Shown here: piece after piece, positions 1 through 8,348 of the stretch | Layout: each line of letters starts with the position of its first letter | Numbering within the stretch: the first letter of the stretch is position 1 | DNA from: Thiotrichales bacterium | GTDB taxonomy: Bacteria > Pseudomonadota > Gammaproteobacteria > Beggiatoales > Beggiatoaceae | Length of the DNA stretch: 54,563 nt | Direction: 5' to 3' | Assembly (NCBI GenBank): GCA_016745035.1 | Contig: JADGDE010000001.1 | Span: forward strand, 1 to 54,563 | Position numbers and translations under genes: made by a program | Notes under the pieces: model-generated | The model's input: only the letters and a program-made list of their open reading frames with translations | Databases searched by the model: none | Told to the model about the DNA's origin: nothing

Positions 1-69
1 CGTTGTTGTCTCCAACAAAGAAACGCCATTATAGAGACCATTACCTACCTCGTCAACACTTATTTCCAT
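1..69 (-). CDS. 5' fragment of an unidentified gene, cut by the window edge
   Basis: On the minus strand an ATG at base 69 opens a frame that stays open for 23 codons to the window edge, reading MEISVDEVGNGLYNGVSLLE and three more residues. The same frame runs upstream to a stop at 124-126, so a TTG at base 102 is an alternative start. There is no convincing ribosome binding site close to the ATG. The fragment is too short to assign a family, and a chance open frame cannot be excluded. Confidence 0.35.
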   Translation of the reverse strand, partial: MEISVDEVGNGLYNGVSLLETTT

Positions 70-147
70 CTTTTTGCCATGTTTTTGCCTTAAAAATACC
101 AACCCATTGTTTATACTGTGTTTTTATTGGGAAGTTTTTTAACTTTA

Positions 148-156
148 TTATCCACA
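148..156 (+). promoter_or_regulatory. single DnaA-box-like 9-mer
   Basis: TTATCCACA is an exact match to the classical DnaA box and lies in an AT-rich stretch between the window-edge fragment and the first repeat. Only one box is visible here, so an origin is not supported. It may be a regulatory or titration site, or chance. Confidence 0.3.
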
Positions 157-183
157 GGTCATATAGTTCGCTATTTTCTTAGT

Positions 184-320
184 TACTGATGTTACGCACT
201 AAGCCTGTTTTTGCCACAATAAGGTGCTTTTCCACCTGCCTAGTGAAGCTTAACTGTACAGCTATGGCGGTTTTTTCTGCTCTTAAGGCAGAAAAATAAG
301 CCTTTGCGTAATATCAGTTA
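184..320 (+). repeat. interspersed inverted-repeat element, copy 1 (long, mosaic)
   Basis: The left end TACTGATGTTACGCA pairs with the right end TGCGTAATATCAGTTA with one G-T wobble. The left interior (TGCTTTTCCACCTGCCTAGTG) is of the common type found in copies 3 and 4. The right interior carries a CTGC/GCAG hairpin around TCTTAAG, as in copy 8, so this copy looks composite. Its last three bases are the stop codon of the minus-strand ankyrin gene. Confidence 0.85.
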
Positions 321-1652
321 GTTAAAGCCACCAAGAATACTGATGATTTGTTTTGCATCTTCAGCCGCCCGCGGATCGCGTTTATCCTCTGGTAGGGCTT
401 CTATTGATCCCCAGTTGGCAAACGCGTGCTGTAAGACGGTTCGACCCACAGGGTGGAGTTTTAGATCAGCCCCGTGACTGAGCAAAAATTGCACATTGGC
501 AAGTGAACTCACTGAGATAGCTGCAAATAATGGGGTCACGCCTTGGGGGTCTGGGTGATTAACATCGGCTCCCCGTTTTATTAATAGCGACATTGCATCG
601 GTTGATTCGCTGTAAAAGGCGGCATTGAATAAGGCAAAAGATTTATTGATGTCTACTTTATGCGCGAGTAAGCAATCTATCATCTCAACTGAGCCTTGCC
701 TTGCGGCTAAACGCATAGGGGTAATGCCTTTATCAGCTTTTGCCATTGGATCCGCACCTTTATTAAGTAGAGCTTTGGCAATATAGACATGATTATTAGT
801 GGCTGCAAAATGTAGTGCGGTCTTATGTTGTTTCAATGGTGCTGAAATATTTGGGCAAGCGCCGTGGTTAAGCAAGGTTTGAGTGATTTTTCCTAAATGT
901 TGTTCTATTTTAGGGTTATTACTTTTAGGGGTCGAGGCGATGTAATGCAGTGCGGTATATTGAGGGATTTCATCTTGTAGATTTGGGTTTGCTCCATTTT
1001 TTAATAAAAATTGTAGCAAGGTGATTTTTTTGTTGTGACGCGCAACCAACAAAAGAGGGCTGCGCCCTTGTTGAGTTTGTTGTTCTGCCTCATTATCAAT
1101 TTCCGTTAGTTCATCAACATTGCCACCTTGTTTTAATAGATGTTGTAATGGCGCTTGGTGTCCTAAACGGGCTGCCATATGTATGGGCATTTCCCCTTGT
1201 TCATTACGAATTTTCCAGTCAGCACCAGCATCGAGCAATAGCCTTAAACAGTCTAGTTGATCTTGCTCATGTTGTTTTTTATCTTTTTTCTGATTATGGA
1301 TCCAATGTTCGTCAGTACTGAGCAGCCAATGTAGGGGCGTTTGTTCTTTATAGAGGCTATTTACATCGGCTTGCTGTTCTAGCAGCATTTTCAAAATAGC
1401 CGGGCGTGCAAACAAAGCGGCTTTATGAATCAAACCTTGTTCATCCCAATCTCGGCAAATCGCATAGGCTGGATTGAATTTTAAGTAAGCTTGAATCGTA
1501 TCAACATCTCCCAAGCTAGCAGCATGGAGCGCTTTGACAAACGTATAGCTAGGAGGTTTGTCTAAATACTCTGGAGTATTACGATCAATGTCATCTGCTG
1601 ATGACTGGTTATTATTATCTAATAATGCTTTGATTTTTCCCATCAACCCCAT
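318..1652 (-). CDS. ankyrin-repeat protein
   Basis: This 444-residue protein has no signal peptide or membrane segment and is made almost entirely of ankyrin repeats from about residue 35 to 430. Recurrent signatures are TPLHWLL, MPIHMAARLGH, SPLLLVARHNKK, TALHFAATNNH, TPMRLAARQGS and TPLFAA, each followed by helix 2 and a GAD/GAN turn. Ankyrin arrays bind protein partners; neither partner nor function can be told from sequence. The ATG at 1652 is supported by AGGGAGG seven bases upstream; a second ATG lies three codons in. The stop codon is supplied by the end of repeat copy 1. It is transcribed divergently from the membrane protein gene at 1859. Confidence 0.9.
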   Translation of the reverse strand: MGLMGKIKALLDNNNQSSADDIDRNTPEYLDKPPSYTFVKALHAASLGDVDTIQAYLKFNPAYAICRDWDEQGLIHKAALFARPAILKMLLEQQADVNSLYKEQTPLHWLLSTDEHWIHNQKKDKKQHEQDQLDCLRLLLDAGADWKIRNEQGEMPIHMAARLGHQAPLQHLLKQGGNVDELTEIDNEAEQQTQQGRSPLLLVARHNKKITLLQFLLKNGANPNLQDEIPQYTALHYIASTPKSNNPKIEQHLGKITQTLLNHGACPNISAPLKQHKTALHFAATNNHVYIAKALLNKGADPMAKADKGITPMRLAARQGSVEMIDCLLAHKVDINKSFALFNAAFYSESTDAMSLLIKRGADVNHPDPQGVTPLFAAISVSSLANVQFLLSHGADLKLHPVGRTVLQHAFANWGSIEALPEDKRDPRAAEDAKQIISILGGFN

Positions 1653-1763
1653 TTGACAGCCTCCCTTATCACTATTCTACTTATAGGCTTTATTGTATCA
1701 AAGTCTTTTTTGCCATTCTGTAGTTTCATCAGCTTTCCTTAAATAAAGGCTAGGTTTGCTTTG

Positions 1764-1779
1764 TCATACTCGAGTATGA
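1764..1779. promoter_or_regulatory. 16-bp perfect palindrome, possible operator
   Basis: TCATACTCGAGTATGA is a perfect inverted repeat with no spacer, lying in the 206-bp space between two divergent genes, 80 bases before the start of the membrane protein gene. The symmetry and place suit a dimeric repressor or activator site. No regulator gene is adjacent and no clear -35/-10 pair could be fixed around it. Confidence 0.4.
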
Positions 1780-1858
1780 ATCAGAATATTATTTTTAGGT
1801 CTATATTTTGCTTAATTACTCTCGAAATACAGCGCCCCAAGTTACAGAGAGAAAGCTG

Positions 1859-2446
1859 ATGTCTTTAAGATCTTATTTTTTGAGTCTATTTGTGATCAGT
1901 GCCGCAATGCTTAATTTATTAGAAGCGTTGCGTATTTTTACATTTTGGTGGTTACCCAGTAATGTTTATCAAATTGGCATTCGCGTTTTTGAACGTTATG
2001 GTTATAACCGTTATTTATTTATCAGTCAGGATCACAGTGATGTGGATATGCAAGTCTTATTAAGTTTTGCCATCTTATTGTTAGTGACAGTATTTATGTT
2101 GATTTATAGCTTACATTATTTGTATCAAAATAAAGGTGGATTCGTCTTGTATATCACAGGGCTGTTAACTTGTGCATCTTTATTAGATATGTGGTTATCG
2201 GTGCGGGTTGATTGGTTCCCTATATTGGGTCAAATCACTTGGTTTTTAGATTGGGAGTTATGGTGGGATCAACATCAGTATGGATTGGCTAATATTTCTG
2301 ATGTTATTTCTTTTGTCGCCGCTTTAGTTTTATTTAGCCATGCTTGGCAACATCCTTTGTTTGAATTATTTGAACGTCAAGAAAATAAACAAACAACACC
2401 CCATTTAAGTAAACATCAAGATTTTAATATGCGGATATCTTCTTAA
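1859..2446 (+). CDS. small multi-pass membrane protein of unknown function
   Basis: A 195-residue protein with about four hydrophobic helices: near the N-terminus (FLSLFVISAAMLNLLEAL), around residues 68-90 (LLSFAILLLVTVFMLIYSL), about 97-115 and about 150-170. The loop between helices 3 and 4 is rich in Trp and Asp (WFLDWELWWDQ). The ATG at 1859 was chosen because it follows ACAGAGAGAAAG; a TTG at 1808 would add 17 residues without a better binding site. I do not recognise the family. It stands alone, and a hairpin follows its stop. Confidence 0.75.
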   Translation: MSLRSYFLSLFVISAAMLNLLEALRIFTFWWLPSNVYQIGIRVFERYGYNRYLFISQDHSDVDMQVLLSFAILLLVTVFMLIYSLHYLYQNKGGFVLYITGLLTCASLLDMWLSVRVDWFPILGQITWFLDWELWWDQHQYGLANISDVISFVAALVLFSHAWQHPLFELFERQENKQTTPHLSKHQDFNMRISS

Positions 2447-2455
2447 GAAGGGGTA

Positions 2456-2487
2456 GCGCAAACGAGAGCCTAAGCTCAAGTTTGCGC
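2456..2487. terminator. hairpin between convergent genes
   Basis: GCGCAAAC (2456-2463) pairs with GTTTGCGC (2480-2487) across a 16-base loop that itself contains a short GAG/CTC pairing. It lies between the stop of the membrane protein gene and the stop of the pilH-like gene. No strong T run follows on either strand, so termination is plausible but unproven. Confidence 0.45.
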
Positions 2488-2506
2488 AAATCCTTAAAGC
2501 CTAGGC

Positions 2507-2872
2507 TTATTTGAACTGGTTAATTTGTTCAATAATTTGCGCTGGGGTATAAGGTTTTTGAACCAAAGATTTACCACCTTGCATTTCTGCCCACATACGG
2601 TCAGCTTTTTGACCTTTACTGGTAACAAAAACGATTGGAATATCTTTGGTCGCATCGTTATGGGTGATTTCACGACAGGCTTGGTAGCCGTCCATTTGTT
2701 GCATAACCACATCCATGAAAATCAGATCAGGCATTTCTGCCGCTGATTTATCAATGGCTTCTTGACCGGAGCTAGCCGCGACGACTTGATAGCCTGCGTC
2801 AGATACGATGTTTTTTAGGTTCAGCAAGTCTACGGTTGAATCATCAACCACTAGAATTTTATTGATTGCCAT
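2507..2872 (-). CDS. pilH: PilH-like single-domain response regulator
   Basis: This 121-residue protein is a lone CheY-like receiver: acidic pair in KILVVDDS, phospho-acceptor Asp in DLIFMDVVM, Thr in VFVTSKG and Lys in LVQKPYTP. In type IV pilus chemosensory systems PilH acts with PilG downstream of the PilJ receptor and ChpA kinase, controlling pilus retraction and twitching. The start at 2872 (MAINKIL) follows AGAGGA; an upstream start would add an unlikely basic 16-residue tail. It lies just downstream of the pilG-like gene, the usual order. The rest of a pil-chp cluster is not next to it, though a PilJ-like receptor is encoded at 32075. Confidence 0.8.
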   Translation of the reverse strand: MAINKILVVDDSTVDLLNLKNIVSDAGYQVVAASSGQEAIDKSAAEMPDLIFMDVVMQQMDGYQACREITHNDATKDIPIVFVTSKGQKADRMWAEMQGGKSLVQKPYTPAQIIEQINQFK

Positions 2873-3006
2873 GTTATGACGTCCTCTCTTTTTTCCTTTG
2901 TAAAGACTAAGAATAAACAACCTGTAGCGTCAAGCTTTAACACTCAGCCTTACAAGGCTTTTACTCAGGTTAGATACGTTTACAAACAAGCTCGCCTTGA
3001 GCTGCT

Positions 3007-3822
3007 TTATTTTACTTGTTGCAATTTAGGAAGGTATTTTTTTAATACCTCATGCAATTGCTCTTGTTCAACTGGTTTGGTTAGGTAAAGGCTAGCACCT
3101 GCCATTGTCCCTTTGAGTTTATCAAACCGTGACCCTTTACCGGTCAACATAATGATAGGTGTTTGTTTGAATTCTTTGGTTGCCCGTAGGGTTTTACAGA
3201 CTTTGTAACCATCAATACCAGGCATCATGATATCTAGGAAAATGATGTCATAATCGGTATGTTCTTTGGTAAATTCCAAAGCTTGTTCACCGGTTTCCGC
3301 ATAATCAATATGCATACCAAAAAGACCCAATTGGATCTCCATCGACTTACGCACCGCCGCACTGTCATCAATGACCATGGCTTTGATGCCCGAATTGGCT
3401 GTTTGTTTCACACTGCTGGCTGCATCTTGTAGAGCAGCATTGGCGGCATCGTCTAGCTCGCCTTCACCACCGACCACTAATTCCGGGACATATTTCAAAA
3501 CATCAATGGTGACTTTATCTAAGGTTTCTAATACCCGTTTGAGGGTCATAGGACGGCGAATGCCGTGATGTTCTGGTGGAATCGGTTTTTTACTGACCCG
3601 CACCATGGGTATTTTATTGTTGTGTACAGAAAAGCTTTTCCATTCTTGAATAGCTTGTGGGCTATCAATATCAACTAATAAAATATCCGCAGTCTCCCTT
3701 GCACCTTCACTGACAACGGTATACTTACGACTGCGAGAGGCAGCCAGCTTAAAAATACTACCTAGGGTATTTTGCTCATTAGGCATCAGACCAAAGATAG
3801 CGACTTTGAATATTTTATCCAT
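3007..3822 (-). CDS. pilG: PilG-like response regulator with an extra N-terminal domain
   Basis: This 271-residue protein is about twice the length of ordinary PilG. The C-terminal half (about 145-265) is a complete receiver: VIDDSAAVRKSMEI, phospho-acceptor Asp in DIIFLDIMMPG, Thr in IIMLTGKGS, Lys in LYLTKPV. The N-terminal half (1-110) has receiver-like alternation (FKVAIFG, ADILLVDIDSP, IPMVRVSKKP, RRPMTLKRVLETLD) and may be a degenerate receiver. The halves are joined by an Ala/Gly/Asp-rich linker (about 115-145). Start ATG with GGACTGGG upstream. It precedes the pilH-like gene on the same strand, 134 bases apart. A role in pilus-based motility is inferred from family and neighbour. Confidence 0.75.
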   Translation of the reverse strand: MDKIFKVAIFGLMPNEQNTLGSIFKLAASRSRKYTVVSEGARETADILLVDIDSPQAIQEWKSFSVHNNKIPMVRVSKKPIPPEHHGIRRPMTLKRVLETLDKVTIDVLKYVPELVVGGEGELDDAANAALQDAASSVKQTANSGIKAMVIDDSAAVRKSMEIQLGLFGMHIDYAETGEQALEFTKEHTDYDIIFLDIMMPGIDGYKVCKTLRATKEFKQTPIIMLTGKGSRFDKLKGTMAGASLYLTKPVEQEQLHEVLKKYLPKLQQVK

Positions 3823-3851
3823 TATTACCCAGTCCTGTAATCAAAAACCTG

Positions 3852-4616
3852 TTATTGACAACATGCGAGTTCAAAACTGATGTCGTGTTCACTTTGTTCT
3901 GGCATTTTTCGGGTTTGCCAGTCAAAAAAACGTATCGTTACTCGATGTTTGCTACCACTGATTTCAGGATAGCAAGCCTGCATGCTTGTCGGTATAACCC
4001 GTATCAACTGAATCTGCGCAGTCCCATCCAACTTACTTTGAAACAAACCCGCTTTGGCGATCTGCTGAGATATTAGCGCATTTTGCCTGACAAAATAAAG
4101 GATTAAATCAACCGCATTGGATAAGGGTTCAAATACGCTCAACCATTCAGTCAAATCTTGCCGTCTTTGTTGTGGTTTACGTTGTAACCAATGCTGATAC
4201 ATGGGCATATCAAAACCATAACGTCCAGTTGGTAAATGATGATAGCGATAAACCTGTTGTAACAAGGGCTTATCTTCTAATAATTCATCACTACGAAATT
4301 TCTTTTTATCCAGTTTTATGGCCGTATTTTCTATACGTTGTAAAAAATGTGCAAGCTTTTGTTTATCAATCCCCTCTGATACTTGCCATTTTTCTAACAT
4401 GCGATAACGTTGTTCCAGTGCACTTAATAGTTCTTTACTGACATCCAAACGCGACAATAATATCAGGAGTTCGACAATCCCATCAACTGTGGCACGGCTA
4501 TCAAAATAACTTAAACCTTTGCTACGATCATGAATATAGTGAAACAGTTGTTCTAAACGCAACCAAGTGCGCATTTGTTCATTGAGCGCTTGTTCATAAC
4601 TGGCTTTATTTTTCAC
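3852..4616 (-). CDS. zapD: cell division protein ZapD
   Basis: A 254-residue cytoplasmic protein of the ZapD (YacF, DUF1342) family, which binds the C-terminal tail of FtsZ and bundles its filaments at the division ring. The N-terminal helical part (EQMRTWLRLEQLFHYI) and the C-terminal beta part (KHRVTIRFFDWQ) match the family layout. It begins with GTG, and its first base overlaps the end of coaE in a GTGA junction, so the two are translationally coupled. The coaE-zapD pairing is conserved in gammaproteobacteria; the usual neighbours yacG and pilD are absent here. Confidence 0.9.
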   Translation of the reverse strand: MKNKASYEQALNEQMRTWLRLEQLFHYIHDRSKGLSYFDSRATVDGIVELLILLSRLDVSKELLSALEQRYRMLEKWQVSEGIDKQKLAHFLQRIENTAIKLDKKKFRSDELLEDKPLLQQVYRYHHLPTGRYGFDMPMYQHWLQRKPQQRRQDLTEWLSVFEPLSNAVDLILYFVRQNALISQQIAKAGLFQSKLDGTAQIQLIRVIPTSMQACYPEISGSKHRVTIRFFDWQTRKMPEQSEHDISFELACCQ

Positions 4617-5233
4617 GAAAATTTTTGTAAGTAAAACGTGTGCATGGTTTGAACTTGTGTTTGTAGCTGGGCGATAGAAAACTGATTATCAATGACATCA
4701 TCGGCATAAGCCAGACGAGTTTGTCTATCACATTGGGCTGATAACATTTGTTTAATCATTGTCGCATCAATCTTATCTCTTGCGCTTAGACGTTGTATTT
4801 GCAACACCTCAGGACAATCAATGACCAATACTCTATTAATGCACGGTGCTTTTGTTGTTTGAAGATATCTGTGCTTATTCTCGATTAAGAGTGGAACACT
4901 AAACAGACAGTAATCATTTGTCAAGTTTTCTGCCTGTTTCCACAGGCTTTGATAAATTTTTGGATGCAAAATCGCCTCAAGTTGTTGCCGGGCGGTATCA
5001 TCAGCAAAAACCATGTGACGCAGCGCTGCGCGATCCAACGTTCCCTCTGGAGTCAATATTTTCGCACCAAACTGTGTTACGATTTCAGCCAGCGCTGGCT
5101 GATTAACCGCGACCAACTCCCGCGCAATGACATCGGCATCTAATATGGGCACACCTAAATCGGCAAAATAGCGGCTGGCTAAACTTTTCCCTGAGGCAAT
5201 TCCCCCGGTTAAGCCGACGACTTGGGTATTCAT
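4613..5233 (-). CDS. coaE: dephospho-CoA kinase
   Basis: A 206-residue enzyme for the last step of coenzyme A synthesis, phosphorylation of the 3'-hydroxyl of dephospho-CoA by ATP. The Walker A loop GGIASGKS is at residues 10-17, followed by LDADVIARELV, HPKIYQSL and the lid region RLSARDKI. The length is normal. The ATG directly follows the glnD stop codon with no gap, and the end overlaps zapD, giving a tight glnD-coaE-zapD operon. Confidence 0.96.
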   Translation of the reverse strand: MNTQVVGLTGGIASGKSLASRYFADLGVPILDADVIARELVAVNQPALAEIVTQFGAKILTPEGTLDRAALRHMVFADDTARQQLEAILHPKIYQSLWKQAENLTNDYCLFSVPLLIENKHRYLQTTKAPCINRVLVIDCPEVLQIQRLSARDKIDATMIKQMLSAQCDRQTRLAYADDVIDNQFSIAQLQTQVQTMHTFYLQKFS

Positions 5234-7897
5234 TTAACCCAGCTCATCGGGCAGCATGGTTTGTAAACAATCGAGTTGTTCGGAAGTAATACTGCCACCT
5301 TCGTACGTGCCGGTGATAAAGAAAATATCCTCAACTCGGCTACCTAAAGTGGCAATTTTTGCCGTTTTTAGATGGACTTTACAGCGGTATAAACTCTGGG
5401 CAATTCGTGATAAGACACCGGGTCTATCTGTGGTGACCACTTCCATGACCGTGTGTTCAGCATGATGCTCGAAAGTCACGCGGGTCGGTTCATTAAAATG
5501 ACGCACCTGTGGGTTTGGGCGCTGATTGATGGGACGATAATGTTGTTCGTCTTCTTGTAAAATTACGTTCAAACCTTTTTGAATCGATTGCGCCCGATAA
5601 TTATCTTTTAATGCTGTGCCGTTTTGCTCCAGCACCACATAGTGTAATAAAGTGCAGCCTTTACCTGCGCCAATCAAATAGGCATCGACAATATTTAAGG
5701 ATTGTCTTTCCAAATACAGACAACTGGCAGCAAACAATCGCAAGTCTTTTTGACTAAAAATAGTAAAGGCATAGCTACCACATTTATCAATATTGCTCAG
5801 CACTAATACCTGTTCGGGCGGCTTATCTAAAACGGCCCGGGTATCGCGCACCACATCGTTAATGCTGGTACGCAGAAAATACTCTTCGCCAAAATTTTGC
5901 CAAATATCATCAATTTCCGTTTGTGAGGCCGTGGATAAGGCTTTGCGAGCTGTTTCTTGTTTTTCTTGCACTTGCTCAACACGGTTTAAGGGGTTTTCCA
6001 AGCCTTGTCCCAATGCATGTTTGGTTTTGCGATATAAGTCAGACAATAAAGAAGCCTTCCAGTTATTCCAAAGTTTCGGACTGGTGGCACGAATATCAGA
6101 GACCGTGTGCAAATAGAGATAATTGAGATGATCTAAGTCGCCAACGTGTTGGGCAAAATGCGTAATTACCTCCGGGTCGGTAATATCTTGACGTTGTGCT
6201 GTGGTTGACATTAATAAATGATTTTTTACGATCCATGCGACCAATTGGCTGTCATATTCACTCAAACCATGTTGGCGACAAAAGACCAATGCATCTTTTT
6301 GCCCCAATTCGGAATGATCGCCGCCGCGCCCTTTGGCTATATCATGGAATAAAGCCCCTAAATATGCCAATTCGAGTTTGGGAATTTGTTGACTGATTTC
6401 CGAGCATAAGGGAAACTCATCATAAAACTCTGCTACGGTATAGCGGCGTAGATTGCGCAAGACAAATAAAGTATGCTGATCAACCGTATAAACATGGAAT
6501 AAATCATATTGCATTTGCCCGACAATATCGCCAAAGGCAGGGATATAAGCACTTAAAATCCCATAGAGATTCATGGCTCGAAAAGCGCGGGTTTGTCCAC
6601 AAGGCTGGCGAATAATTTCATAAAATAAACTGCGCGCGCGTATATCTTTATAAAAATCCTCGTCGATCATATCGCGATAATGCAAAATTAAACGCGCGGT
6701 ACTGGCTCGAATGCCGGATATTTCTGCGTGTTGCTGATAAATGAGGAAAATTTCTAATAAGGCAAAGGGATAATGGGCAAAAACCTGCGGGTCACAGACT
6801 TCTAAATAATTATTGCGCAATTGAAAACGGCGATTAATCGCCGTCACTTGTTCTTTTTCTGCTTGGTTTTGGGCATAAAAAATCACTTCTCGAAACGATT
6901 GCAGCAAAATTTCACAAAGATTATAAATTTCGGTGATAGTGCGGTAATACTTCTTCATGAAATGTTCGACACCCAGGCGTTTTTCATCGTCTTTATAGTC
7001 GAGTTTTTCCGCTAAACTACGCTGATATTGGAAAGCCAACCTATCTTCGTGTCGTCCCGCTTCTTGATGCAATAAATAGCGTACTTTCCATAAAAATTCT
7101 TGCCCATCAGTCAAAGTTTTATATTCGGACTCATTCAAATAAGACTGAATCACCAAGTCACGCCAACTCTCCGCTTTACAATGACGCTTAGCAATCCAAG
7201 CGATGGTTTGAATATCACGCAAACCGCCGGGGCTTTCTTTTAAGTTTGGTTCGAGATTATAGGCTGTGCCGTGGTATTGTTCATGGCGAACTTGTTGTTC
7301 TTTAAATTTACCCTCAAAAAAAGCAGCACTGTCCCAAACCTGTTGGACATCAGTACGTTTTTTCATTGCAACAAATAAATGTTGCGCCCCACAAATCACC
7401 CGTGATTCAAGTAAATTGGTCATCACAGTGAGATCGTCGGCTTCTTGCTGACATTGCTCGACACTGCGAACACTGTGCCCCACCTCTAAACGTATATCCC
7501 AAAGCAAGGTAATAAATTGCCCGACTCGTTCTTCTAGGGCAGCATCCAAGCTTTTATCATAGAGAACCAAGAGATCAATATCGGAATAGGGATGCAATTC
7601 ACGCCGACCATAGCCGCCAACAGCAACCAAACATAAATCTTCGGCGGCATCTTGTAGATAAAGCTGCCATGCTTCGGTGAGGATTTGATCCAACAACCAT
7701 GCATGTTGAACAATGACCTCTTCGGCCTTTTGGTGGCGTTGAAAACATTTGTCTAAATAGCTACGCCCTTGGTTTAAGACCTCCTTAAACACCGACAACG
7801 ATGAGTCATTCTCAAGCAAGGCGGTTTTAAATTTTGCCTTGTCGAATAAACGCGGATCGTCGGCATAAAAATTATGATGATGATGGGTGTAGTACAA
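5234..7897 (-). CDS. glnD: bifunctional PII uridylyltransferase/uridylyl-removing enzyme GlnD
   Basis: This 887-residue glutamine sensor uridylylates PII when nitrogen is scarce and removes UMP when glutamine is plentiful. The nucleotidyltransferase motif GGYGRRELHPYSDIDLL spans about 94-110 with catalytic Asp 106 and 108. An HD domain (ALFHDIAKGRGGDHSELG) lies near 515-530. Two ACT domains close the protein (about 700-790 and 810-880, the second with TTDRPGVLSRIAQSLYR). The start must be TTG at 7897: an in-frame stop lies just upstream and no ATG occurs before the catalytic domain. No good ribosome binding site is visible, so translation may be weak. First gene of the run into coaE and zapD; its PII partner is not in the window. 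Confidence 0.96.
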   Translation of the reverse strand: MYYTHHHHNFYADDPRLFDKAKFKTALLENDSSLSVFKEVLNQGRSYLDKCFQRHQKAEEVIVQHAWLLDQILTEAWQLYLQDAAEDLCLVAVGGYGRRELHPYSDIDLLVLYDKSLDAALEERVGQFITLLWDIRLEVGHSVRSVEQCQQEADDLTVMTNLLESRVICGAQHLFVAMKKRTDVQQVWDSAAFFEGKFKEQQVRHEQYHGTAYNLEPNLKESPGGLRDIQTIAWIAKRHCKAESWRDLVIQSYLNESEYKTLTDGQEFLWKVRYLLHQEAGRHEDRLAFQYQRSLAEKLDYKDDEKRLGVEHFMKKYYRTITEIYNLCEILLQSFREVIFYAQNQAEKEQVTAINRRFQLRNNYLEVCDPQVFAHYPFALLEIFLIYQQHAEISGIRASTARLILHYRDMIDEDFYKDIRARSLFYEIIRQPCGQTRAFRAMNLYGILSAYIPAFGDIVGQMQYDLFHVYTVDQHTLFVLRNLRRYTVAEFYDEFPLCSEISQQIPKLELAYLGALFHDIAKGRGGDHSELGQKDALVFCRQHGLSEYDSQLVAWIVKNHLLMSTTAQRQDITDPEVITHFAQHVGDLDHLNYLYLHTVSDIRATSPKLWNNWKASLLSDLYRKTKHALGQGLENPLNRVEQVQEKQETARKALSTASQTEIDDIWQNFGEEYFLRTSINDVVRDTRAVLDKPPEQVLVLSNIDKCGSYAFTIFSQKDLRLFAASCLYLERQSLNIVDAYLIGAGKGCTLLHYVVLEQNGTALKDNYRAQSIQKGLNVILQEDEQHYRPINQRPNPQVRHFNEPTRVTFEHHAEHTVMEVVTTDRPGVLSRIAQSLYRCKVHLKTAKIATLGSRVEDIFFITGTYEGGSITSEQLDCLQTMLPDELG

Positions 7898-7941
7898 GGG
7901 AAAATCGCTTATTGTCGGGAGCGGTCTAGTATGATGGCAAC

Positions 7942-8337
7942 TTAATGATTCAAATTGCCATATTTCATATCAATACCACGAATATGGGTGGTCAGCCACA
8001 GTTTTAAGAACATAATGAACTGTTCGCTGACTTGATTTGCATCACTGTTAGCAAAATCCTCAATATGACGTTTTAACTCGGTGAGTAAATTATCATGCAA
8101 TTGGCGATGTGTTTCCAAGCCTGCAAAATCAATCGAAGCCATATACGCTTCTTCATCAGCAAAATGCTTGATGACATAATCAAATAGCGCCTGAATACTA
8201 CTGCCCAACTCTTCTTTAGAGACCTGAGCGGCATTTTGGTCATAAACCGCATTCATATGCTCAATCAGCACCTTATGCTCTTCGTTCATGGCTTCAACAC
8301 CAATATCCAACGATGCGTCCCATTGATAATAACTCAT
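7942..8337 (-). CDS. bacteriohemerythrin
   Basis: A 131-residue single-domain hemerythrin that binds O2 at a non-haem di-iron centre. All expected ligands are present: His21 (NEEHKVL), His58 and Glu62 (KHFADEE), His77 and His81 (THRQLH), His118 and Asp123 (TTHIRGID). Single-domain forms serve oxygen storage, delivery or sensing in microaerobic bacteria; which applies here is unknown. It sits between glnD and clpA on the same strand, 44 bases before glnD, and has no obvious functional link to either. Confidence 0.92.
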   Translation of the reverse strand: MSYYQWDASLDIGVEAMNEEHKVLIEHMNAVYDQNAAQVSKEELGSSIQALFDYVIKHFADEEAYMASIDFAGLETHRQLHDNLLTELKRHIEDFANSDANQVSEQFIMFLKLWLTTHIRGIDMKYGNLNH

Positions 8338-8348
8338 GCCGCTCCCCT

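Noticed and set aside
148..156. Replication origin at the DnaA-box-like site
   Set aside because: A single box with no cluster, no dnaA/dnaN/gidA neighbours and no 13-mer array.
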